Positions 42,394 to 47,281 of a stretch of 47,281 bases of DNA are shown here, one piece after another (within the stretch, counting starts at the first letter, position 1; each line of letters opens with the position of its first letter). Source of the stretch: a virus; the IMG/VR virus record IMGVR_UViG_3300042861_001127, positions 1 through 47,281 of that record. One strand, 5' to 3'. A program made the position numbers and the translations under genes. Under the pieces are notes generated by a model that did no database searches, had not been told where the DNA came from, and saw only the letters and a program-made list of their open reading frames with translations.

Positions 42394-42587
42394 TAAGTGG
42401 CACCCCCTACCCCAGGGCGTAGAGCGGTTTATGATGGTTTGGAAAGTGGGCTAGGTATTTGGGAGGGGGTACCGTTGTGGCCTGCCGTCGAGCGCGGCCC
42501 CCACCCACCCTACCCCGTGGGGACGGTACGGCCCGTAAGGAATCCATTATGGGTCCCGCAGGTCAGGCACAGCCGTCGAGGGTGGCG

Positions 42588-42944
42588 TCAGTCTAGGTTA
42601 GGCAGGGATGGGGAGGAGCCGACCAAGGTTGCTGGCGAGATGTCGATGGGGATGGAGGCCTTGCCTCTGCCAGCTGAGCCAGCCGGTCGTCGCGGTATGG
42701 CAAGCAGGTCCATGAGTTGGTCTTGGAGGGAGACCATGGCTTTTGCGGCGGAGATCCGATCGTTGGCAGGTGCAGTCGTGTCTTCCACAAGGTCAGCCAT
42801 CCGCTCAGCCGATCGACGCAGCCGCAGGACCATCTGTCCGGGAAGAGAAGCCCTTGCCAGACTCAATACCACCTCACTCCTCGCAGCCCTCCGCGACAGG
42901 CTTTTCCCGTCAGTCGCAGGGTATGACTTCTCCATGTACGGCAT
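42588..42944 (-). CDS. Lone minus-strand hypothetical protein, 118 aa
   Basis: The start at ATG 42944 is uncertain (GTG 42950 and ATG 42935 are possible; none has a clear Shine-Dalgarno). It is mostly helical: SRRAARSEVVLSLARASLPG, QMVLRLRRSAERMADLVEDT, NDRISAAKAMVSLQDQLMDL. Its size, helical repeats and acidic patch are compatible with a small terminase subunit, which is otherwise missing, or a regulator. It is the only gene here read against both neighbours. Confidence 0.6.
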   Translation of the reverse strand: MPYMEKSYPATDGKSLSRRAARSEVVLSLARASLPGQMVLRLRRSAERMADLVEDTTAPANDRISAAKAMVSLQDQLMDLLAIPRRPAGSAGRGKASIPIDISPATLVGSSPSLPNLD

Positions 42945-42950
42945 GACCAC

Positions 42951-43059
42951 ACAATGCGATTTCCGACAGCGATTTCAACCAATGTTTACGGGCCTGCGAT
43001 CAAGGTCCTGAAAAAGAGGTGTTGACACGTAAAGCGGTTTATGAGATCGTGTCCACCGT
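42951..43059. promoter_or_regulatory. Divergent promoter region before the early plus operon
   Basis: The plus strand has TTGACACGTAAAGC at 43022-43035, almost the same as TTGACACGTCAAGC at 37839-37852. AGCGGTTTATGA at 43033-43044 is an exact copy of 42423-42434. These are likely promoter or operator parts for the early operon starting at 43060. Confidence 0.55.
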
Positions 43060-43287
43060 ATGAAATACCTACCTACCATCGACCTCTGGTCCAACGGCAT
43101 CATCAACGCTCTCCACACCGGCGCCTTGCGACTCCAACGTGGACAATGGGTCCGTTGTGGACAGCAGCGCCCTTCACGGTTCGTGCGAGCCACTGAGTCG
43201 TCGATCTGGGCCGTGCACCCTCAGCCGGGGCAGCAGCGGCAGTTCCTCTCGGTTTGCTCGGCGTTCAAGCGACAGGGCGGCCTGTGA
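43060..43287 (+). CDS. Small phage protein, LQRGQWV...PSRFV type
   Basis: 75 aa. The signature GALRLQRGQWVRCG then PSRFVRATESSIWAVHP and LSVCSAFKRQGG is a widespread small phage protein family with two conserved Cys. No Shine-Dalgarno; it may be translated from a short leader after the TTGACA element. Role unknown; it heads the early operon. Confidence 0.8.
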   Translation: MKYLPTIDLWSNGIINALHTGALRLQRGQWVRCGQQRPSRFVRATESSIWAVHPQPGQQRQFLSVCSAFKRQGGL

Positions 43288-43349
43288 TCGGATCCGGTCC
43301 CATCCTGCGGGGTGGGATCTGGTCTGGCCATAGAGCCGGAATCGAACCC

Positions 43350-43574
43350 ATGAAAAACACATATCGCATCACCAGCACCGATTGGTGCTACACCCCGGGA
43401 ATCATCCGCTTCGCGCAGTCGATGTACTTCTCCGACGCCCCTGCAGCAGTCCGGATCCTGCGCGACGGGTTTGGCCTGCCGAACGCGATCGCCGACGCAC
43501 TGTGCTCCGGTGCTCTGGATTACGAAATTGACGGCGAGGCTGTCGTGTTCGCAGTAGAGGAGGTGGCGTTGTGA
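43350..43574 (+). CDS. Small hypothetical protein, 74 aa
   Basis: MKNTYRITSTDWCYTPGIIR, then DGFGLPNAIADALCSGALDY and DGEAVVFAVEEVAL. A compact alpha/beta protein. The 62 bp before it contain a hairpin (TCCCATCC/GGGTGGGA, 43298-43317). It is coupled by GTGA to the next membrane peptide gene. Not recognised. Confidence 0.75.
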   Translation: MKNTYRITSTDWCYTPGIIRFAQSMYFSDAPAAVRILRDGFGLPNAIADALCSGALDYEIDGEAVVFAVEEVAL

Positions 43575-43675
43575 AGCGCCTTCTCCGTGATGCGGCGGTC
43601 CTACTCTTGGGCAGCGGCGTCGTGTTTCTGGTCGTCTGGCTGCTGGTGGACGCAATGATCGGACCAATCGGATGA
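43571..43675 (+). CDS. 34-aa membrane peptide
   Basis: GTG 43571, GTGA overlap with the gene before it, and a GAGGAGGT Shine-Dalgarno 8 bases upstream. It reads VKRLLRDAAVLLLGSGVVFL, then VVWLLVDAMIGPIG: a basic start and one membrane helix. Tiny membrane peptides in early phage operons often target host membrane proteins or block superinfection. Coupling and the ribosome site make a real gene likely. Confidence 0.75.
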   Translation: MKRLLRDAAVLLLGSGVVFLVVWLLVDAMIGPIG

Positions 43676-43708
43676 TCCGGCGAGCCTCCTGCGTGCAGGG
43701 GGTTCTGC

Positions 43709-43722
43709 GGATCAGCTGATCC
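43709..43722. promoter_or_regulatory. Perfect 14-bp palindrome
   Basis: GGATCAGCTGATCC, 10 bases before the ATG at 43732. It follows another inverted repeat CCTGC-GT-GCAGG at 43688-43699. The location would suit an operator or a translational hairpin. Confidence 0.5.
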
Positions 43723-43731
43723 ACAACAACT

Positions 43732-43977
43732 ATGACGACCAACGAAATCAAACGCAGTGTGGACCTGTCGAATGCAGGTCGAGTGAAGGACATGGTCCTG
43801 TCGGACCAGAACAAGCGGGAGCTACGGGAGGCTGGCTACAAGGTCTCTGGCTCTACGGTCTACGGTCCCGCTTGGAAGGGTGAGCGGTTCATCACGTACC
43901 CAGTGCGGACGACGGCTGTCGAGCATGACTACGAGGGCGCAATCCTCGCACGTCAGTATCTGGGAGGTGGCCTGTGA
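43732..43977 (+). CDS. Small hypothetical protein, 81 aa
   Basis: MTTNEIKRSVDLSNAGRVKD, then REAGYKVSGSTVYGPAWKGE, ERFITYPVRTTAVEHDYEGA. Mixed alpha/beta. Coupled by GTGA to the 47-aa gene that follows. Not recognised. Confidence 0.75.
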   Translation: MTTNEIKRSVDLSNAGRVKDMVLSDQNKRELREAGYKVSGSTVYGPAWKGERFITYPVRTTAVEHDYEGAILARQYLGGGL

Positions 43978-44117
43978 ATCTGGGAGACTTCGTGACGTGC
44001 CCAAACGGCCTGACTGGCATGGTAATGAGTATCTACGGCGATCAGGTGTTGGTCCAGTTCTTGGACGGCTACCGGTCGTTCCCAGCGGCGCAATGCGTAT
44101 TGGTGGAGGTCGATTGA
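43974..44117 (+). CDS. 47-aa SH3-like small protein
   Basis: GTG 43974 (GTGA overlap; GGGAGGT upstream). VNLGDFVTCPNGLTGMVMSI, then YGDQVLVQFLDGYRSFPAAQ and CVLVEVD. The pattern of a KOW/SH3-like barrel: GDFV...G-x-V-x5-G-D-x-VLVQF-x-DG. Probable small binding domain. Confidence 0.75.
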   Translation: MNLGDFVTCPNGLTGMVMSIYGDQVLVQFLDGYRSFPAAQCVLVEVD

Positions 44118-44118
44118 T

Positions 44119-44442
44119 ATGAGCATCATCGACACCTTCAGGAATCTCGAACGACACGGGTTCGTTCGCCTTCGCGCTGAGCCGGAAACCGAGTCGTATT
44201 TTGACGTCTACGGCGAACCTGACTCGCCTGAGGAACGGCAGGAGATCATGGACAGCATAAACCTGCATGGCTGCTGGTGTGTCTTCTCTGAGTTCAGGGG
44301 CGACGATGGTCGCTGGCATCATGCCGCCTCGATCGGGATGTGTGCTGGTTACCAAAACGTGCTGGACCCGGAGGAGAATGACTACGTGTGCGACCTCATG
44401 GCCTCGGCTGTGAATGCGTTGGAAATGCAGATGTGCATCTGA
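44119..44442 (+). CDS. Hypothetical phage protein, 107 aa
   Basis: Includes SIIDTFRNLERHGFVRLRAE, YFDVYGEPDSPEERQEIMDS, HGCWCVFSEFRGDDGRWHHA, ASIGMCAGYQNVLDPEENDY, VCDLMASAVNAL. The pair GCW-x-V-x-SE...W-x-H-x2-SIG and GY-x-NVLDP-x2-N-x-YV-x-DLM is found in a phage family of unknown function. Possibly a small enzyme or inhibitor; no catalytic motif clear. Confidence 0.8.
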   Translation: MSIIDTFRNLERHGFVRLRAEPETESYFDVYGEPDSPEERQEIMDSINLHGCWCVFSEFRGDDGRWHHAASIGMCAGYQNVLDPEENDYVCDLMASAVNALEMQMCI

Positions 44443-44451
44443 CTAGAGCAC

Positions 44452-44473
44452 GGCCGCCCCTGCGGGGGCTGCC
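44452..44473 (+). other. GC-rich hairpin after the 107-aa gene
   Basis: GCCCC at 44456-44460 faces GGGGG at 44464-44468 with a 3-base loop and GGC/GCC flanks. Only TTCT follows, so if it terminates transcription it does so poorly. Could be an attenuator inside the early operon. Confidence 0.4.
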
Positions 44474-44504
44474 TTCTCTGGCCAGAAGCGCCGGAATCCA
44501 AACT

Positions 44505-44975
44505 ATGATACCAATACATTCACCTGCACCGTGGTCGATTGAGTTCGACCGCATCAACGACGCGACTGGCAAGCAGGTCGCGCAGATTACGCCCCGCCTG
44601 ACTGGCGAGCAGAACCACAGGCTTATTGCAGCTGCGCCAGAGTTGCTGACGGCGCTGGACGGAATCCTCCAATGGTGGATGGAATCCGATGGCGGCGACG
44701 ATATGCCGGTGGATCTGTTCGACCGGGCTGAGGCGGCGCTGAAGGCGGCCAAGGGAGGTGCAACACGCCTGACCAGCCTCTCTGACATCAAGGGCGCTGT
44801 CTTGGCTGGCAAGATCGTCCACTGGAAGACGCCAGCCTATCAGGTTGTCTGCGACTCGGTTGGCCAGTGGCTGATCGTGTGTCAATCGACCAAGGGCTGC
44901 TGGGGGCTCACGTGGGCTGATGGCGTGACGATGAATGGGAAGCCTGAGGAGTTCTTCGTGGGAGGTGCTCGATGA
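44505..44975 (+). CDS. Two-domain hypothetical phage protein, 156 aa
   Basis: N-terminal domain: HSPAPWSIEFDRINDATGKQ, then NHRLIAAAPELLTALDGILQ, a very common phage domain ending in LIAAAPELL-x-AL. After a short linker, the C-terminal domain RLTSLSDIKGAVLAGKIVHW, then YQVVCDSVGQWLIVCQSTKG resembles a separate small phage protein, so this looks like a gene fusion. ATGA overlap with the next gene. Confidence 0.8.
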   Translation: MIPIHSPAPWSIEFDRINDATGKQVAQITPRLTGEQNHRLIAAAPELLTALDGILQWWMESDGGDDMPVDLFDRAEAALKAAKGGATRLTSLSDIKGAVLAGKIVHWKTPAYQVVCDSVGQWLIVCQSTKGCWGLTWADGVTMNGKPEEFFVGGAR

Positions 44976-45247
44976 GCCCCAACGCATACGATGCAGCCTT
45001 CGCAGCGGCCGGTCTGGCGAACCGAGTCGAAGGAGCCAGCGTGAATACAATGACTCGGATCTCATTGGCTGCACTGACTGTGGCTGAACTGGAGTCTGAG
45101 AACGCTATTCCAGAGGGGTGCTACGACGACCTGCTGGATCTGGTGGGTAAGCGCCTGAGTGATCCACGGTGGCCTGTGCCGGGAGTGAAGATCAGCGCAG
45201 CCGTGCGAGCCGTGCTGGTGAACATGAAGGAGGTGTCCCGTGCCTGA
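44972..45247 (+). CDS. Hypothetical protein, 91 aa
   Basis: ATG 44972 with GGGAGGT upstream and ATGA overlap. Ala-rich start (NAYDAAFAAAGLANRVEGAS), then TMTRISLAALTVAELESENA and DDLLDLVGKRLSDPRWPVPG. Mainly helical. Not recognised. Confidence 0.7.
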   Translation: MSPNAYDAAFAAAGLANRVEGASVNTMTRISLAALTVAELESENAIPEGCYDDLLDLVGKRLSDPRWPVPGVKISAAVRAVLVNMKEVSRA

Positions 45248-45479
45248 CCTAACGATCGAACAGGGCCGTGGAGCCACCTACGCCAGCGATCGCTGGACGG
45301 TCTACGAGCATGGCACCTACGGGCGAGGATCCGTGCTGGAAGGCCAGAGCCGCAGGGTTTGGCTCGATGACTTCGACACGCTGGAGGAGGCTGTGATCGC
45401 CTACCCAGATGCGGTCGTGTGCGCCTGCTCGACGTATCAGCCGCCTTACTTAAACCACCTGCCGGAGGATGGAGAATGA
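45240..45479 (+). CDS. Small phage protein, SDRWTVYEHGTY type
   Basis: GTG 45240 after AGGAGGT; overlaps the gene before it by 8 bp. SDRWTVYEHGTYGRGSVLEG and QSRRVWLDDFDTLEEAVIAY followed by PDAVV make up a conserved small domain. The pattern W-x-VYEH-x-TY-x-R-x-SVLEGQ, R-x-WLD-x-FDTLEEA-x-x-AYPDA is known from many phages and plasmids. Function unknown. Confidence 0.8.
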   Translation: MPDLTIEQGRGATYASDRWTVYEHGTYGRGSVLEGQSRRVWLDDFDTLEEAVIAYPDAVVCACSTYQPPYLNHLPEDGE

Positions 45480-45943
45480 GGAAAATCAAAGGCATTTTCG
45501 TGGACCCGTTTGAACGGGTGAACACGATGGTTGAAACCTCGAAAGACATCCGAGAAATCCAGAAACTACTGAAAGTGGAATTATTGGAGGTCTTCAATCC
45601 CAGTCGAGTTGGTGGACCAGACGTCGAACTCTGGGTGGATGAGATGGGCACACTGCGTGAGAACCCCGGCTGGTGGTTTGGTTCGTGGAACCAGCTGTTT
45701 GCTGGCCGGTGTTTCATCTGCAAACCCGGTCTGAAGACACTTCCGAAATCGCAAGCCTACGGTCTGGTTTGCTGGATCCGTCCCGGCATGACGGAGTCTT
45801 GCAAGCAGATCGCGCACCTGAATCGGGCGAGGATAATCTCCGGCCCCAAGGGCTTTCAGGACTGGAAGCGCGACGCGAATGACTGCAAGACGATGCTTTC
45901 GATGCTTGCTCTTGCCGTTGAGGAAGCGCCACTGCTACCATAA
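45476..45943 (+). CDS. DUF3846-like protein
   Basis: 155 aa from ATG 45476 (ATGA overlap, GGAGGATGGAG upstream). RKIKGIFVDPFERVNTMVET, REIQKLLKVELLEVF, DVELWVDEMGTLRENPG, WWFGSWNQLFAGRCFIC match the phage/plasmid DUF3846 layout: I-K-x-I-x-VDPF...VDE-x-G. The extra C-terminal helical region (from PKSQAYGLVCWIRPG) is longer than in the usual family. Role unknown. Confidence 0.78.
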   Translation: MRKIKGIFVDPFERVNTMVETSKDIREIQKLLKVELLEVFNPSRVGGPDVELWVDEMGTLRENPGWWFGSWNQLFAGRCFICKPGLKTLPKSQAYGLVCWIRPGMTESCKQIAHLNRARIISGPKGFQDWKRDANDCKTMLSMLALAVEEAPLLP

Positions 45944-45950
45944 GCGGATT

Positions 45951-46280
45951 ATGAAAGCCGAACTATTGGCAGCACTGATCGCCGTGGAATCCGGCGGGAA
46001 CGACCTGGCTCGGGGCCGGCACGGGGAACTCGGTGCTCTCCAGGTGCGCCCCTGCGTCGTCGCGGACGTGAACCGGATCACCGGGAAGTCGTACCGTTGG
46101 TCTGAGATGACGAACCGTGTGGTGGCTCAGACAGTTTGTAAATCGTACCTCAGATACTGGGGTGGGCGTATTGGCCGACCGGCGACTGACCGGGACCTCG
46201 CGCTGATCTGGCATCACGGCCCGAACGGATGGAAACGATCGGGCGGGGTGTATTGGAAGCGGGTGTCGGCAGCGAAATGA
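45951..46280 (+). CDS. Lysozyme-like / transglycosylase small protein
   Basis: 109 aa. IAVESGGNDLARGRHGELGA, LQVRPCVVADVNRITGKSYR, and then a helical end with LALIWHHGPNGWKRSGGVYW. The ESGG...G-x-LG-x-LQ-V pattern with Glu13 as the likely acid fits the lysozyme-like SLT fold. No signal peptide. It is the only muralytic candidate found, so it may be the endolysin, although it lies away from the holin-like gene. Many small proteins of this family are unproven as enzymes. Confidence 0.7.
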   Translation: MKAELLAALIAVESGGNDLARGRHGELGALQVRPCVVADVNRITGKSYRWSEMTNRVVAQTVCKSYLRYWGGRIGRPATDRDLALIWHHGPNGWKRSGGVYWKRVSAAK

Positions 46281-46290
46281 CTCGGAGCAC

Positions 46291-46313
46291 GGTGGTCGGC
46301 GTGTCCGACCACC
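46291..46313. other. Perfect 9-bp hairpin between lysozyme-like gene and next gene
   Basis: GGTGGTCGG and CCGACCACC around a 5-base loop, in the 63-bp gap. There is no T run after it, so it is more likely an mRNA-stability or attenuation element than a full terminator. Confidence 0.6.
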
Positions 46314-46343
46314 CTCTCCGCGCCAGTAACGCGGGAACAGATT

Positions 46344-46700
46344 ATGGAAACAGAGAACCAACCGAACGAGGAAGCACCGCTGGTGCCTCCCGCAGTCAGT
46401 CAGGCAGCGTCCGCATTGGGTCGCCGTGGTCGCGGCCGGGCGAAAACCATCACCGATGAGGACCGCCAGCGCCGCAGCGACCAGATGGTGGCGCTCAACG
46501 AGAAGCGCCGGACGATCCGGGTGCAGGGCATCGTGGTGAACGGGCCGGGTGGCAACACGACGATCCAGGAGCGCGTGAAGGGAACCGGCATCCAGCCGGT
46601 GACCAACCCGGCAATCGTGGATTCGATCAATCGCGCCTCGAAGACCCCGCCGCCGTGGCAGGGTCAGCGTGTCGCTCGCGTGGAAGGGAGGCGCGCATGA
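46344..46700 (+). CDS. Basic hypothetical protein, 118 aa
   Basis: Polar N-terminus, then GRRGRGRAKTITDEDRQRRS (positively charged), ALNEKRRTIRVQGIVVNGPG, GNTTIQERVKGTGIQPVTNP. The basic segment could bind nucleic acid; the rest looks partly disordered. Not recognised. Coupled by ATGA to the next gene. Confidence 0.7.
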   Translation: METENQPNEEAPLVPPAVSQAASALGRRGRGRAKTITDEDRQRRSDQMVALNEKRRTIRVQGIVVNGPGGNTTIQERVKGTGIQPVTNPAIVDSINRASKTPPPWQGQRVARVEGRRA

Positions 46701-46897
46701 CCCGGAAGGTGACCATTGAGATCACGGACGCAGACGGCGGGTTTCACCTGTCGATCGACGTGCAGCCGCCACTGCCTGAGCATGGAACCGTGCCTGAGCC
46801 GTCTGCCGCGCTGATCGCTGGCATGGTAGCGCGGCGTGCGATCGAGCAGCTGGTGGCGCAGCAGCAGGTTGATGGAGGTCAGTGTGACGCGAATTGA
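46697..46897 (+). CDS. Small hypothetical protein, 66 aa
   Basis: ATG 46697 with GGGAGG upstream. VTIEITDADGGFHLSIDVQP, then ALIAGMVARRAIEQLVAQQQ. A strand pair followed by a helix. It overlaps the HU-like gene by 14 bp, so the two are likely translated together. Function unknown. Confidence 0.7.
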   Translation: MTRKVTIEITDADGGFHLSIDVQPPLPEHGTVPEPSAALIAGMVARRAIEQLVAQQQVDGGQCDAN

Positions 46898-47186
46898 GAT
46901 CGCCAGACGCGTGTCCGACGAGTGCGGCCTGCTGGTGCCCCACGCTCAACAGGTCGTGGACTGCGTGCTTGACCTGATGACTGAGCAGGTCCTGAAAGGA
47001 GAGCTATTGCTGCCTGATTTCGGGAAGTTCGAGGTCAAGTGGACAGCTCAGAGAATCGGCCGGAACCCGCTGATCCCGGATGTCGATATCCCGATCCCGC
47101 CGAGGCCGAAGGTGTACTTCAAACCGTCGAAGGAACTAGCCGATCGGGTGATTAAAACACTTGCGGTTGGGTCATCCAAGAAGTAG
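46884..47186 (+). CDS. HU/IHF-like DNA-binding protein
   Basis: 100 aa. GTG 46884 is chosen because GGAGG lies 5 bases upstream; ATG 46872 would put that site inside the gene. IARRVSDECGLLVPHAQQVV, then LLLPDFGKFEVKWTAQRIGR, GRNP (59-62) and KVYFKPSKEL give the complete HU/IHF fold, including the R-x-GRNP arm start. The arm is shorter and Pro-rich (IPDVDIPIPP). It bends or coats DNA, perhaps at the origin or for packaging. Last gene of the early operon, followed by a strong terminator. Confidence 0.88.
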   Translation: MTRIEIARRVSDECGLLVPHAQQVVDCVLDLMTEQVLKGELLLPDFGKFEVKWTAQRIGRNPLIPDVDIPIPPRPKVYFKPSKELADRVIKTLAVGSSKK

Positions 47187-47281
47187 GATACCACCGCTTG
47201 TAGTGCTGTTCATAGTTGTCGAGCCCCTGGGATTGTGAGGTCCCGGGGGCTTTTTGTTTGCGGCGGAGACCGCGGGGGGGG
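47155..47281. repeat. Second copy of the 127-bp terminal repeat
   Basis: Exact copy of bases 1-127. Removing one copy gives a unique length of 47,154 bp and joins the plus-strand early operon directly to the region before the minus-strand operon that ends at 218. Confidence 0.9.
47222..47259 (+). terminator. Intrinsic terminator after the HU-like gene (second copy in the repeat)
   Basis: Same 11-bp stem and T-rich tail as at 68-105, seen in its natural position just downstream of the HU-like gene stop at 47186. Confidence 0.9.

Larger units (their letters stand above)
42051..42587. other. Non-coding region with G-tract inverted repeats, likely replication origin
   Basis: 537 bp without a convincing gene. 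It holds many (G)4-6T(G)3-6 tracts and their complements. One hairpin has arms 42081-42092 and 42103-42114 (11 of 12 pairs), another 42349-42360 and 42382-42393 (12 of 12). AAACATT/AATGTTT (42129-42135, 42146-42152) forms a further hairpin, GAGCGGACGGA is repeated at 42219 and 42239, and there is an AT-rich spot near 42305-42335. Several stretches could form G-quadruplexes. Location directly after the primase supports origin function. Confidence 0.6.

Noticed and set aside
42397-43011. Plus-strand open frame of 204 aa opposite the lone minus gene
   Set aside because: The product is Arg/Pro/Trp/Ser-rich in a way typical of an antisense shadow, while the minus frame gives a balanced helical protein.
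43328-43352. tRNA-like T-loop on the minus strand (GGGTTCGATTCC followed by CCGGCTCTATGGCCA)
   Set aside because: The T stem does not pair well, no acceptor partner or anticodon arm is found upstream, and the CCA spacing is wrong. Without an integrase there is no support for an attachment site either.

Overview
The window is the complete genome of a tailed double-stranded DNA phage, most likely with a short (podovirus-type) tail. Bases 1-127 recur exactly at 47155-47281, so the molecule closes into a circle of about 47,154 bp; the overlap is best read as an assembly join. No integrase, prophage repressor/antirepressor pair, tRNA, CRISPR array or insertion sequence is visible. The host cannot be named. 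The genome is GC-rich, early genes have good Shine-Dalgarno sequences, and genes are packed through ATGA/GTGA overlaps, which fits a Gram-negative-type bacterium.

Layout. (1) Minus strand, 6130 down to 218: an early/middle operon of about 18 genes. It starts with a RecT annealing protein and a RecE-like PDDEXK exonuclease. It then runs through many small proteins, including several helix-turn-helix (HTH) or ribbon-helix-helix candidates, a fusion of an XRE HTH with a sigma-70 region 4, and a set of related coiled-coil proteins. (2) Minus strand, 25591 down to 6173: the tail and ejection operon. It holds a propeller/tubular-type tail protein, a 1060-aa tail spike, a fibre, a cupin-like protein, two internal-virion-type proteins and a 3233-aa polyvalent protein that carries an N6-adenine methyltransferase and a Strawberry-notch-type helicase. 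(3) Plus strand, 25620-32205: the packaging operon with large terminase, SSB, portal and a scaffold-like protein. It ends in a terminator that lies inside a convergent gene. (4) Minus strand, 37413 down to 32202: major capsid protein, small virion proteins, a fibre-like protein and a lysis-like cassette with overlapping small genes. (5) Plus strand, 37887-42050: SF2 helicase, VRR nuclease, a 63-aa protein and a TOPRIM/SF3 primase-helicase. No DNA polymerase gene was recognised. (6) 42051-42587: a non-coding region of G-tract inverted repeats that looks like an origin. (7) One minus-strand gene at 42588-42944. (8) Plus strand, 43060-47186: an early operon of small genes ending with a lysozyme-like protein and an HU/IHF-like protein, followed by a strong terminator.

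How the parts may work together (inference). The helicase/primase module and SSB set up replication at the G-rich region with a host polymerase. RecT and the exonuclease handle recombination and perhaps concatemer formation. The XRE-sigma4 protein and small HTH proteins are candidate switches. Capsid, portal/scaffold and tail genes sit in three separate transcription units that would have to be co-ordinated. The giant protein is probably ejected with the DNA and may protect it from restriction.

The points of greatest interest are the giant methyltransferase-helicase ejection protein, the XRE-sigma4 fusion, a repeated tail module shared by neighbouring genes, the G-tract origin-like region, the nested lysis-type genes, and a conserved TTGACA-like element upstream of several operons.
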